In this document: one piece after another, positions 34,903-44,221 of the stretch
How positions within the stretch are numbered: position 1 is the first letter of the stretch
Layout of the letters: each line of letters begins with the position of its first letter
Origin: an uncultured Pelagibacteraceae bacterium
GTDB lineage: Bacteria; Pseudomonadota; Alphaproteobacteria; Pelagibacterales; Pelagibacteraceae
Assembly: GCA_902617805.1 (NCBI GenBank)
Contig: CACMYF010000005.1
Coordinates: forward strand, 1 to 49,452
DNA: 49,452 nucleotides
Direction: 5' to 3'
Translations under genes and position numbers: made by a program
Notes under the pieces: generated by a model
What the model was told of the DNA's origin: nothing
Database searches by the model: none
Seen by the model: only the letters and a program-made list of their open reading frames with translations

Positions 34903-35934
34903 ATGTCTGAGACTGTAATCAAATGCGAGTCGGTTTATAAAATTTTTGGAGAAAATGCCAAAAAGATGCTTGAAGAATCTAATGGCAATGTAGATGCAAA
35001 AACTTTTCAGGAAAGAGGATGTATTGTTGGAGTAAATAATGCTTCTTTTGAAGTTGCAAAAGGAGAAATGTTAGTAGTAATGGGTTTATCTGGTTCAGGT
35101 AAATCAACACTTCTTAGATGTATTTCAAGATTAACGGATGCTACTGGTGGAAAAATTTTTATCGAAGGTCAAGACTTATTAGAATTAAATAATAAAGAGC
35201 TTATTGAGCTTAGAAGAAATAAAATGGGAATGGTTTTTCAAAGCTTTGCTTTGTTACCTCATAAAACAGTTGTTGAAAATATTGCTTTTCCGCTTCAAAT
35301 AAAAGGCACTAATACTGAAGAGAGTATTAGTAGAGCAATGGAAATGGTAAAACTAGTTGGACTAGATGGAAGAGAGAATTATTTTCCAAGAGAACTTTCA
35401 GGTGGACAACAACAGAGGGTAGGAATCGCAAGGTCATTAGCAGTAGAGCCTGATATATGGTTTTTAGATGAACCTTTTTCTGCATTAGATCCATTGATTA
35501 GAAAAGAAATGCAAGATGAGTTTTTAAGACTTCAGGAAAAATTACAGAAAACCATCATGTTCATCACTCATGATTTTGATGAGGCATTAAAGTTAGCTGA
35601 TCGAATAGCAATCATGAAAGATGGTATAATTGAACAATTAGATACACCGGCCAATATCGTACTAAATCCAGCAACTGAATATGTAAGAAAGTTTACTGAA
35701 GAAGTACCGAGAGAGAAGGTTTTGATTATTGAGGATGTAATGGATGCTTCAAGTAAAGATAATTTAGGAGATTTAAAAGTATCAAAAGATGAAATTATAG
35801 AAAATGTTGCTGAAAAAATACTTACTCAAGAGAAATTAGTAGGAGTAGTTGACTCAAATAATAATATTGTAGGATCAATTAAACCTTCAAAAATAATAGA
35901 TACAGTTTTTGGAGGAAGAAAAAACGGTAGTTAA
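34903..35934 (+). CDS. tmoW: ATPase subunit of the TMAO importer
   Basis: 343 aa ABC ATPase of the glycine-betaine/proline (ProV/OpuAA) type. Walker A GLSGSGKST at 61-69, signature LSGGQQQRVGIARSL, Walker B DIWFLDEPFSALD, switch His in FITHDFDEA. A C-terminal extension (about 270-343) resembles the CBS-type regulatory tail of betaine transporters, which senses ionic strength in OpuA. It is followed 3 bp later by the permease gene. Energises import of TMAO with TmoX and TmoV. Confidence 0.87.
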   Translation: MSETVIKCESVYKIFGENAKKMLEESNGNVDAKTFQERGCIVGVNNASFEVAKGEMLVVMGLSGSGKSTLLRCISRLTDATGGKIFIEGQDLLELNNKELIELRRNKMGMVFQSFALLPHKTVVENIAFPLQIKGTNTEESISRAMEMVKLVGLDGRENYFPRELSGGQQQRVGIARSLAVEPDIWFLDEPFSALDPLIRKEMQDEFLRLQEKLQKTIMFITHDFDEALKLADRIAIMKDGIIEQLDTPANIVLNPATEYVRKFTEEVPREKVLIIEDVMDASSKDNLGDLKVSKDEIIENVAEKILTQEKLVGVVDSNNNIVGSIKPSKIIDTVFGGRKNGS

Positions 35935-35937
35935 AAT

Positions 35938-38091
35938 ATGGAGTATTTAAAAAAATATCCAAAATTATTTCAATGGTTATTTTTATTAATTGTATTTTTT
36001 GCTTTATGTTTTGCAATTGATGTTCCTGAAACTTATAAATTTATAAGAGGCCAGGCTGAATTTGTTAAAGATCCAAACCAAAGTGTTTACTTTTTTCTAG
36101 GTAAAGAGGTTAGGTATTATGCCTTTGATGTATTTTGGAGATTGCCTCCACTTCTAGGATGGCTGCCTATTTGGATAAACGACTCTTTATTTTTCTTAAT
36201 GAATGAATGGATGCCAATGGAGTTTTGGAACGAAGATACTCAAGAATTTAAAACTCGACCATTATTATTAGAGATAAGTAGAAATTTAACTTCATTTATG
36301 ACTTTTTTAATTGAATTAATTAGGGAGATTTTACTTGGAGGTTTAGAAACTATTGTTGCATTTACAAGTTGGGATTTTATTGATGTTTATCCATGGTTAG
36401 AGTTGCCAGGTTTACCTTGGACCATTGTTGCAGCTGGAGCAGCTATACTGTCTTATAAATTAAGTGGAAAAGGATTGGCTTTGTTTGCAGGTTTAACAAT
36501 GATCTATATTTCTATATTTGGTCAATGGAAACCATCAATGCAAACGCTTTCTTTTATACTTGTTGCAGCTCCACTTTCATTTATTTTTGGTTTAGGCCTA
36601 GGTATTGCAGCTTACAAAAGTAAACGTGTTGAAAAAGCATTGTACCCAATTCTTCTAGTAATGCAGACTATGCCACAATACGCTGTATTAGTTCCTGCAC
36701 TTGTTTTATTTGGAGTAGGTGATCACGCTGCTGTAATTATTACTATGGTTGTTGCGGTTCCACCAATGATATTGTTAACAATATTAGGTTTAAGAGCTAT
36801 ACCACCAGAAGTTATTGAAGCTGGAAGAATGAGTGGTTGTACCAATTGGCAATTAATGTTCAAGGTACTAATTCCAACTGCAAGACGAGATATTTTAATT
36901 GGAGTTAACCAAGTAATCATGGTTTGTTTTTCAATGGCAGTTATATCAGCTTTCATTGGCGCCAAAGGATTAGGATTTAATTTGTTGTTAGCACTTAATC
37001 AACTCAATATAGGGTTGGCACTAGAGGCTGGTTTATGTATCAGTTTAATTGCAATTTTACTTGATAAAATGTCTTTGGCATGGGCAAATAAACAAACAGA
37101 TTATTTTGGTAATCTGACATTTTTCCAAAGAAATAAAAACGTAATATTTTTTGGAGCTTCATTCGTAATTGGAATAATTCTTGCATATGTTGGGACTTTT
37201 ATTTTCAAAGGTAGTTTTAATTACTTGTTTGAAATTCCTCATAATAAAGGAATATCAACAGCAGATTTTTGGAATAAAGGAGTCGATTGGATTTTTGATA
37301 CTTTCTTCGTTTATATTAAAGCATTTAATACATGGTTAATTCAAGATGTGCTTCAGCCGATGAGAGCTTTGTATTTAAGAATGCCTGCAGTTGCTACATT
37401 GGTACTAGCAGTTGGTGCAGGATATTTAATTGGTGGAATTCGTTCAGCATTAGTTGTTGCTGCTTTGACTTTATTTATAGCATTAAGTCCATGGTGGGAT
37501 AGAGCGCTAGTAACGTTATATATGGCAACTTTTGGTGTAGTTATTTCTTGTTTAATAGGATTTACAGTTGGAACATTATGTTTTCAAAACAAAAAATCTG
37601 CAGCATTTATGCTAGGTGTTTGCGATATATTTCAAACATTTCCATCATTTGTATATTTAATTCCTGTAATGATGCTTTTTGGAATAACTGATACATCTGT
37701 TTTAATTGCTGTAATTGTCTATGCAACAATTCCTGCAACTAGATATACAATAGAAGGACTTAGAAGTGTTCCTGTTGGCTTACATGAAGCTGCAACAATG
37801 TCTGGTGTAAATAAATTTCAAAGATTAACAAAAATTGAGTTTCCATTAGCATTTCCACATATGATGCTTGGTTTAAATCAAACAATAGTTTTTGCTTTAT
37901 TTATGGTGATAATTGGAGCTTTCATTGGAACAGAAGATCTTGGTCAATACATTTTAAAAGCACTATCAGATAAAAATGGAGCAGGTATAGGATTAACTTT
38001 AGGAATTTGTGTTGCTTTTATTGGTTTAATCTTTGATAACTTAATTAGAACTTGGGTTGGAAAAAGAAAAAAACATCTCGGTATAGATTAA
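35938..38091 (+). CDS. tmoV: Permease of the TMAO importer, two fused permease domains
   Basis: 717 aa inner-membrane protein holding two BPD-type permease domains in one chain: the first about residues 195-380 with EAA loop near EAGRMSGCTNWQ (about 294), the second about 515-710 with EAA loop near HEAATMSGVNKFQ (about 615). An N-terminal part of about 150 residues has an extra helix and several Trp. Usual betaine permeases (ProW-like) form homodimers of one domain; this is a covalent dimer, as in TmoV of other marine bacteria. Starts 3 bp after tmoW. Confidence 0.87.
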   Translation: MEYLKKYPKLFQWLFLLIVFFALCFAIDVPETYKFIRGQAEFVKDPNQSVYFFLGKEVRYYAFDVFWRLPPLLGWLPIWINDSLFFLMNEWMPMEFWNEDTQEFKTRPLLLEISRNLTSFMTFLIELIREILLGGLETIVAFTSWDFIDVYPWLELPGLPWTIVAAGAAILSYKLSGKGLALFAGLTMIYISIFGQWKPSMQTLSFILVAAPLSFIFGLGLGIAAYKSKRVEKALYPILLVMQTMPQYAVLVPALVLFGVGDHAAVIITMVVAVPPMILLTILGLRAIPPEVIEAGRMSGCTNWQLMFKVLIPTARRDILIGVNQVIMVCFSMAVISAFIGAKGLGFNLLLALNQLNIGLALEAGLCISLIAILLDKMSLAWANKQTDYFGNLTFFQRNKNVIFFGASFVIGIILAYVGTFIFKGSFNYLFEIPHNKGISTADFWNKGVDWIFDTFFVYIKAFNTWLIQDVLQPMRALYLRMPAVATLVLAVGAGYLIGGIRSALVVAALTLFIALSPWWDRALVTLYMATFGVVISCLIGFTVGTLCFQNKKSAAFMLGVCDIFQTFPSFVYLIPVMMLFGITDTSVLIAVIVYATIPATRYTIEGLRSVPVGLHEAATMSGVNKFQRLTKIEFPLAFPHMMLGLNQTIVFALFMVIIGAFIGTEDLGQYILKALSDKNGAGIGLTLGICVAFIGLIFDNLIRTWVGKRKKHLGID

Positions 38092-38103
38092 GCATAAATA
38101 ATT

Positions 38104-39060
38104 ATGAAAAGAATTTTAATAATTGGAGCTGGGGCAATGGGTGCAGCTTTTTCTGTGCCTTTAATAGATAATAATCAAAAAGTAACTATAACTGAACCAT
38201 ATAACCTTAATTTATTAAAAAAAATAAATAATAAAAAAAAGTTTCATCCAGCTTTAAAAATTAATTTATCAAAAAAACTTTCCATTAAAAAATTTAACAC
38301 TGAACTTTTAAATCAAAAATGGGATTTGATAGTAATTGCAGTTAGTTCACTAGGCATGGACATGGTTAGAAATTATCTAAAAAATCTTAAAAATAAAACT
38401 CTAATTCTTGTTTTAACAAAAGGTCTAAAGTTAAAGAATAATAATATAATCAGCATGTCTGAGCAATTAAATTTAGGAAAAACGAAATTCAATATTTCAG
38501 TACTAAAAGGACCTTGTCTAGCTAAAGAATTAGCTAGAAAAATAAAAAGTTATACTGTGATTGCAAATAAAAAAATAAGTATTGCTAAAAAAATTGGAAA
38601 AATGATTTCAACAAATTATTACACAACAGAATATTCTACTGATGTTAAAGGTGTAGAGTTTTCATCAGCTATCAAAAATATTTATTCAATGGTTATTGGA
38701 TCGGGTGAAGGAAATAATACCTCTTCAGCGTTATTTAGAAAATCATTTGATGAAATGGAATATTTAATTCAACACTTTAAAGGCAAAAAAGAAACTGTCA
38801 GAGGTCTAGCGGGTTTAGGTGATTTATATGTTAGTGCAGTTGGAGGTAGAAATAGCAAAATGGGTGAATATTTGGGTAAAGGATTTTCTTTTAAAAATGC
38901 TAAAAATAAATTTATGAAAAACGATACTGTTGAGGGTGCTGATTTGGCGAATGAAATAGCGCCATATATTAGAAAAAAAATAAGTAAAAATAAGATCCCA
39001 TTGATGATTGCGCTTTTGGATGTGATTACTAAAAATAAAAAACTTAAAATAAATTATTAA
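38104..39060 (+). CDS. NAD(P)-dependent glycerol-3-phosphate dehydrogenase-like protein
   Basis: 318 aa, GpsA family by motifs: Rossmann GAGAMGAAFS near the N terminus, VLKGPCLAKELA (compare LSGPSFAKE in GpsA), KGVEFSSAIKNIYSM with the catalytic Lys region, and the family hallmark GLAGLGDLYVSA. It is rich in Lys/Asn and fairly diverged, and lies 12 bp after tmoV on the same strand. Canonical GpsA makes glycerol-3-phosphate for phospholipids. Whether this one does so or reduces another substrate cannot be told from sequence. It ends 3 bp from the convergent tmm gene. Confidence 0.72.
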   Translation: MKRILIIGAGAMGAAFSVPLIDNNQKVTITEPYNLNLLKKINNKKKFHPALKINLSKKLSIKKFNTELLNQKWDLIVIAVSSLGMDMVRNYLKNLKNKTLILVLTKGLKLKNNNIISMSEQLNLGKTKFNISVLKGPCLAKELARKIKSYTVIANKKISIAKKIGKMISTNYYTTEYSTDVKGVEFSSAIKNIYSMVIGSGEGNNTSSALFRKSFDEMEYLIQHFKGKKETVRGLAGLGDLYVSAVGGRNSKMGEYLGKGFSFKNAKNKFMKNDTVEGADLANEIAPYIRKKISKNKIPLMIALLDVITKNKKLKINY

Positions 39061-39063
39061 TTT

Positions 39064-40395
39064 CTATTTATTTAAAAAAGTTTTCATCGAGTCATCCATC
39101 GCTTTTTCCCAAGGTGTGTGATGAATTGGTGCAACTGATCCAGTCACTGGAGATGAAAACGATTTATTTCTATAAGTTAGAATGTCCTCTACTTTATGGT
39201 GTTCCCATTCTTTGAAATGTTTTCTAATTAATTCAAAGTCAATTTTAGGGTAATCAGACATATCATGAAGTTCTTTGGTATATTCTGTTTGAAAATCAAT
39301 CATTTGATCAGGATTTTCTAATTTTTCCTCCATTGAAACCCACTTATTGATGTCTTTATCTATTTCGTCATTGCTAGGCATTTTTATTTTGCCCATAATC
39401 ACATCTCTTGCGTACCATCCCTGACAGTCAAACATATTAAATGTGTGAAATTGATCCTGCATACCTAAGTATAAAAGTTTATGATTATCTTGCCACACAA
39501 CTCCTTTGTAAAGTTTTGGTGGATATAATCTGTTATGTGTTTTTAATTTTAAACTTTCATCTAAAAATGGGAAATGATGAAGATATCCAGTACATAATAT
39601 TACCACATCTGCATCTTGTTCTGTTCCGTCTTTAAATATAGCTTTTTTTCCTTCTAACCTATCTAAATAATGAACTTCTTTCATACCTTTTGGCCATTTG
39701 AAACCCATTGGGTTATTTCTGTAACCGATTGTTACACTTTTAGCGCCATACTTATTACATTGTAGAGCCACATCTTCTGCAGAATAACTGCTCCCTAAAA
39801 CAATTACATCTTTTCCTCTAAATTCTTCAGCATCTCTAAAATCATGTGAGTGCATTATTCTTCCTGGAAAAGAATTCATTCCTTCGTACTCAGGAATAAA
39901 AGGCACAGAAAAATGACCCGTAGAGACTACTACATAATCAAAGGTATCATTTAAAACTTTATTATTTACTTTGTCCTGGTAGCTAATTTCAAACTTATCA
40001 TTTTTATAAACAGTATTTGTGACTCTTGTATTAAATTTAATCTTACTTTTTATGTTTCCTTTACTCACTCTTCCTAAAATATAATTTTGCAGCACTTCTC
40101 TTGGAGGGAAAGAGGGAATTGGCTTTCCAAAATGTTCATCAAAAGAATAATCAGCAAATTCTAAACATTCTTTAGGTCCATTAGACCATAAGTATCTATA
40201 CATACTGTTAGGTACAGGATCTCCATATTGATCTGAACCAGTTCTCCAGTTGTAGTTCCATAAACCACCCCAACTTTCTTGTTTTTCAAAGCAAATTATT
40301 TCAGGAATTTTTTCTCCTTTTTTTTCTAAATGTTCAAATGCTCTTAAAATTGAAAGTCCACATGGACCAGCACCTATGATTGCTACTTTTGACAT
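39064..40395 (-). CDS. tmm: Trimethylamine monooxygenase (flavin-containing)
   Basis: Bacterial flavin-containing monooxygenase oxidising trimethylamine to TMAO with NADPH and oxygen; 443 aa from the chosen start. Motifs: FAD site IIGAGPCG at about 7-14, FMO signature FPGRIMHSHDF, NADPH site VIVLGSSYSAEDV, and LCTGYLHHFPFLD. SMYRYLWSNGPKECLEFADY and HHTPWEKAMDDS are as I recall them from characterised Tmm. The ATG at 40395 is preferred over one at 40443: AGGAAA lies 8-9 bp before it and the protein then begins right at the FAD fold, as Tmm does. It is convergent with the GpsA-like gene and divergent from the alcohol dehydrogenase. Confidence 0.92.
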   Translation of the reverse strand: MSKVAIIGAGPCGLSILRAFEHLEKKGEKIPEIICFEKQESWGGLWNYNWRTGSDQYGDPVPNSMYRYLWSNGPKECLEFADYSFDEHFGKPIPSFPPREVLQNYILGRVSKGNIKSKIKFNTRVTNTVYKNDKFEISYQDKVNNKVLNDTFDYVVVSTGHFSVPFIPEYEGMNSFPGRIMHSHDFRDAEEFRGKDVIVLGSSYSAEDVALQCNKYGAKSVTIGYRNNPMGFKWPKGMKEVHYLDRLEGKKAIFKDGTEQDADVVILCTGYLHHFPFLDESLKLKTHNRLYPPKLYKGVVWQDNHKLLYLGMQDQFHTFNMFDCQGWYARDVIMGKIKMPSNDEIDKDINKWVSMEEKLENPDQMIDFQTEYTKELHDMSDYPKIDFELIRKHFKEWEHHKVEDILTYRNKSFSSPVTGSVAPIHHTPWEKAMDDSMKTFLNK

Positions 40396-40472
40396 AGAAT
40401 TTTTCCTATCATTAATAAATTTATAAATATATCTTACTAACAATTTTTAAAAAAATAAAATTATATTTTGTT

Positions 40473-41630
40473 ATGGGTATTAATTGGAATTATCCAACCA
40501 CTATGTGGATAGGAGAAAATAGAATTGAAGATTTATCCTTAGCCTGTAAAGAGTTAGATATTTCAAACCCATTATTTGTAACAGATAAAGATTTAATTAA
40601 TTTAGATTTAATAAAAAATACGATACTTAGATTAAAAAAAAATTTTAATAATTTAGCTACGTTTTCTAATTTTACGGGAAATCCAATTGGAGAAAATGTA
40701 GAGGAGGGTGTTAAAGTTTATAATACCTTGAACTGTGATGGTGTAATAGCTTTAGGAGGTGGAAGTGGTTTAGATGTTGGAAAAGCTATAGCATTTATGT
40801 GCAATCAATCTCGACCGTTATGGGATTTCGAAGATATTGGTGACTACTGGACAAGAGCTGATAGTTCTAAAATTTCAAAAATTATCGCTGTTCCAACCAC
40901 GGCTGGAACAGGATCCGAAACAGGCAGAGCATCTGCAATTATCAACAAAGAAACAGGTGCAAAAAAAATTATTTTTCATCCAAAAATGTTACCTTCGATT
41001 GTGATTTTAGATCCTTTACTTACATTAGATTTATCTCCAAGATTAACAGCAGCAACTGGAATGGACGCACTTGCACATAATTTAGAAGCGTTTTGTGCAC
41101 CAGGATATCATCCAATGGCTGATGGTATGGCAATAGAAGGAATGAAGTTAATTAAAAATTCTTTAATTAAAGCATTCACAAATGGAAAAGATGTTAATGC
41201 CAGAATGGATTTGCTCTCTGCCGCCTCAATGGGCTCGACTGCATTTCAGAAGGGACTAGGAGCAATCCATTCATTGAGCCACCCTGTAAACGGTAAATTC
41301 AATGTTCACCATGGCTTATCAAACGCAATATTTATGCCTTATGTTTTAACATTTAATAAATCATCAATTGAAAATAAAATAATATCGATTTGTGATTATC
41401 TTAATTTAAATAAAAATTTTGATAGTTTTTTAAATTGGATTTTGGAATTAAGAAAAAATTTAAATATTCCACACAAATTATCAGATGTGATGGATTGTAA
41501 TAATATTGATTTAGATGAGCTTTCTTTAATGGCATTTGAAGATCCATCAACAGGAGGGAATCCTAAAAAGTTAGGTCAAAATGATCTAAAAGAAATGTAT
41601 ATAAAAAGCATTTCTGGGGAATTATTTTAA
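40473..41630 (+). CDS. Iron-containing alcohol dehydrogenase
   Basis: 385 aa, group III metal-dependent alcohol dehydrogenase. NAD site GGGSGLD at 95-101; metal ligands D198 and H202 in GMDALAHNLEA, H266 in GAIHSLSH, and H280 in VHHG, spaced as in FucO. PTTAGTGSETGRASAI is characteristic. It interconverts an alcohol and an aldehyde; short alcohols or formaldehyde are plausible in this C1-metabolism setting (inference). The stop codon overlaps the ATG of the amidotransferase gene, so the two are coupled. Confidence 0.88.
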   Translation: MGINWNYPTTMWIGENRIEDLSLACKELDISNPLFVTDKDLINLDLIKNTILRLKKNFNNLATFSNFTGNPIGENVEEGVKVYNTLNCDGVIALGGGSGLDVGKAIAFMCNQSRPLWDFEDIGDYWTRADSSKISKIIAVPTTAGTGSETGRASAIINKETGAKKIIFHPKMLPSIVILDPLLTLDLSPRLTAATGMDALAHNLEAFCAPGYHPMADGMAIEGMKLIKNSLIKAFTNGKDVNARMDLLSAASMGSTAFQKGLGAIHSLSHPVNGKFNVHHGLSNAIFMPYVLTFNKSSIENKIISICDYLNLNKNFDSFLNWILELRKNLNIPHKLSDVMDCNNIDLDELSLMAFEDPSTGGNPKKLGQNDLKEMYIKSISGELF

Positions 41631-42418
41631 TGAAAAAAATATTGATAGTAGAAGGAAACTTACGGGAAGAAAATCAAAGTTTTTCTAAAGCCGGAATTCA
41701 AACACATACAGAAAGTCTTAAAGATAGTTTGGCTTATTTCACAGATAAATTAGAAACCCACGTGGTTAATCCCTCTTCAGATGAAAATATTGGTCAAAAT
41801 ATTGATACACTTGAAAGCTATGATGGTCTTATTTGGGGTGGTAGTAGTTTAAATATCTATAACAATACTCCAGAAATAAAAAGACAAATTGAATTTATGA
41901 AAGAATGTCAGAAAAAAATCAAAAAAATTTTAGCAATATGTTGGGGAATGCAAGTAGCTGTAACCGCAGCTGGTGGAGAAGTAAAAAAATGCACAAAAGG
42001 ATCTCATAGAGGTATTGCCTCAAATATAGAAATTAATGACAATGGTTTAAATCATCCACTCTATAAAAATAAAGATCAAAAATTTAATACACCAGCATTT
42101 AATTTTGATGAAGTCGTAACAATGCCAGAAAATTCAATTTTATTAGCTTCAAACTCAATAAATAACGTTCAAGGAATAAATTTTAAAGTTGGTAACTGTA
42201 ATATCTGGGGTCTTCAATACCACCCTGAGATTACTTATAATAAAATGATCAATTTGATTATTTTCAGAAAAAAAAGACTTTTAGAAAAAGGGGCTTTTAA
42301 AGATGAGAATGAAATAGATAATCACATCAAACACATAGAAATTGAGAATAATAAATTAGATAAAGTTTCCAGAATGAGAGAATTGGAGAACTGGTTAGAC
42401 TATTTAAATTTAGAATAA
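41630..42418 (+). CDS. Stand-alone class I glutamine amidotransferase domain protein
   Basis: 262 aa, similar to the glutaminase domain of GMP synthase-type proteins but without a synthetase partner. The triad is visible: C104 in AICWGMQV, H198 and E200 in QYHPE. It may hydrolyse glutamine or a gamma-glutamyl amide. Overlaps the alcohol dehydrogenase stop by one base; its end overlaps the convergent fhs gene by 9 bp. Candidate gamma-glutamyl substrates in this cluster are gamma-glutamylmethylamide or related amides, but this is only positional inference. The last 40 residues are strongly charged. Confidence 0.8.
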   Translation: MKKILIVEGNLREENQSFSKAGIQTHTESLKDSLAYFTDKLETHVVNPSSDENIGQNIDTLESYDGLIWGGSSLNIYNNTPEIKRQIEFMKECQKKIKKILAICWGMQVAVTAAGGEVKKCTKGSHRGIASNIEINDNGLNHPLYKNKDQKFNTPAFNFDEVVTMPENSILLASNSINNVQGINFKVGNCNIWGLQYHPEITYNKMINLIIFRKKRLLEKGAFKDENEIDNHIKHIEIENNKLDKVSRMRELENWLDYLNLE

Positions 42419-44092
42419 ACCTTCTATTTCACCTTTGTCATTTAATTTTATAGAGTCGGCTGCAGGAACTCTTGGAAGCCCAGGCATTGTCATAATTTCT
42501 CCACACACAACAACTATAAATTCAGCACCAGAAGAAAGTCTTACCTCTCTTACAGGCAAAACATGACCTGTGGGAGCACCTTTTAAATTTGGATCTGTTG
42601 AAAAACTATATTGTGTTTTTGCAATACAAACAGGTAACTTGCCATAACCCTTTTCCTCAAAATCTTTTAATTGCTGTCTCACTTTTGTATCTGCTACCAC
42701 TTCAGAGGCGCTATAAATTTCTTGTGCAATTTTTTCTATTTTTTTGAATAATGAAAGATCATCTTCATATAAAAATTTAAAAGTATCTTTTTTATCTTCA
42801 CAGATTTCACTAACGTTTTTAGCCAGTTCAATAGTTCCTTCACTTCCATTTGACCAATGAGTACATTTAGAAGCTTTTACACCTTGCGTTTCACAAAAAT
42901 CTAACAAGGTTTTCATTTCATTTTCTGTGTCAGTAATAAAATGATTAACTGCAACAGTAACAGGTAATCCAAATTTTCTAATATTGTTTATATGTCTACG
43001 TAAATTTACCATTCCCTCTTTTAGTGCTGATACATTTTCTTTTTTTAAATCTTCTTTAGCAACTCCTCCATGCATTTTTAAAGCTCTTATTGTTGCTACA
43101 ATAACAACACAATCTGGTTTAAGACCAGATTTTCTACACTTAATATCTAGAAATTTTTCAGCTCCCAAATCAGCTCCAAATCCTGCCTCTGTTACAACAT
43201 AGTCAGCTAATTTAAGTCCTGCTTTAGTTGCAATTACTGAATTACATCCGTGGGCAATATTTGCAAAAGGGCCACCATGAATTATCGCAGGATTGTTTTC
43301 TAAAGTTTGAGTTACATTAGGTCTTATTGCTTCTTTAAGCAAAACAGTCATCGGGCCTTGTGCATTTAAATCTTTTGCATAAATTGCTTGCTTATCTCTA
43401 GTATAACCAATTGTAATATTTCCAATTCTGTTTTCTAAATCTTTTAAGTCTGTTGCTAAACAAAAAATAGCCATTAGTTCAGATGCAACTGTGATATCAA
43501 AACTATCCTGTCTTGGATATCCATTAGCCACTCCACCTAGATCTACAATGATTGATCTTAATGATCTATCATTCATATCCATTACTCTTCTCCAAACAAT
43601 TCTTCTAACATCAATATTAAGTTTATTGCCCCAATAAATATGATTATCAATTAATGCAGATAACAAATTGTGAGCTGATGTGATTGCATGAAAATCACCT
43701 GTGAAATGTAAATTTATTTGTTCCATAGGAACAACTTGAGCATATCCTCCGCCAGCTGCACCACCTTTCATTCCAAAAGAGGGACCAAGACTTGGTTCTC
43801 TTAAACAAACAATAGATTTTTTTCCAATTTTATTTAAACCATCATTTAAACCAACTGAAGTTGTAGTTTTACCTTCACCAGCTGGAGTAGGAGTGATTGC
43901 AGTAACTAAAATTAATTTACCATTTTCTTTTTTTAGAGTATTTAAATATTCCAAATTTATTTTGGCTATATGTCTACCCATTGGACTGAAAGCAAAATTT
44001 TCATCTGGAACACCAACCTTTGAAAGAATATCTTTTATTGGTTGCATTTTAGCTTCTCTAGCTATTTGAATATCTGATTTCACATCACTCAT
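42410..44092 (-). CDS. fhs: Formate--tetrahydrofolate ligase
   Basis: 560 aa, full length, cytoplasmic. Forms 10-formyl-THF from formate, THF and ATP, or runs backwards to release formate and ATP from C1 units. ATP loop [12 protein letters not shown] at about 67-77; [28 protein letters not shown] (seen as [16 protein letters not shown]), [18 protein letters not shown] and VRQQ near the C terminus are standard. A Shine-Dalgarno AAAGGA precedes the ATG. Set between the alcohol dehydrogenase pair and the demethylating oxidase genes, it probably handles methyl groups released from amines. It is divergent from the soxB-like gene with 129 bp between. Confidence 0.96.
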   Translation of the reverse strand: MSDVKSDIQIAREAKMQPIKDILSKVGVPDENFAFSPMGRHIAKINLEYLNTLKKENGKLILVTAITPTPAGEGKTTTSVGLNDGLNKIGKKSIVCLREPSLGPSFGMKGGAAGGGYAQVVPMEQINLHFTGDFHAITSAHNLLSALIDNHIYWGNKLNIDVRRIVWRRVMDMNDRSLRSIIVDLGGVANGYPRQDSFDITVASELMAIFCLATDLKDLENRIGNITIGYTRDKQAIYAKDLNAQGPMTVLLKEAIRPNVTQTLENNPAIIHGGPFANIAHGCNSVIATKAGLKLADYVVTEAGFGADLGAEKFLDIKCRKSGLKPDCVVIVATIRALKMHGGVAKEDLKKENVSALKEGMVNLRRHINNIRKFGLPVTVAVNHFITDTENEMKTLLDFCETQGVKASKCTHWSNGSEGTIELAKNVSEICEDKKDTFKFLYEDDLSLFKKIEKIAQEIYSASEVVADTKVRQQLKDFEEKGYGKLPVCIAKTQYSFSTDPNLKGAPTGHVLPVREVRLSSGAEFIVVVCGEIMTMPGLPRVPAADSIKLNDKGEIEGLF

Positions 44093-44221
44093 GAATAATC
44101 CTTTAAATTAAAAAATATTTACCTGTGACTTCTTATCCTTTTTTGAGATATTTGGAAACTTCTAAAAAATATATATAAAAAAAATAAGCACTATTTAATT
44201 TGATTGTTATAAAATTATATC

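Noticed and set aside
41630-42418. Reading the lone amidotransferase as PuuD (gamma-glutamyl-GABA hydrolase)
   Set aside because: The sequence around the nucleophile (AICWGMQV) and the overall pattern are closer to GMP-synthase-type glutaminase domains than to PuuD; kept only as a broad gamma-glutamyl hydrolase possibility.
44093-44221. Riboswitch in the fhs/sox intergenic region
   Set aside because: The 129 bp are nearly all A/T with no conserved aptamer core or paired stems that I can recognise; only promoter elements are likely.
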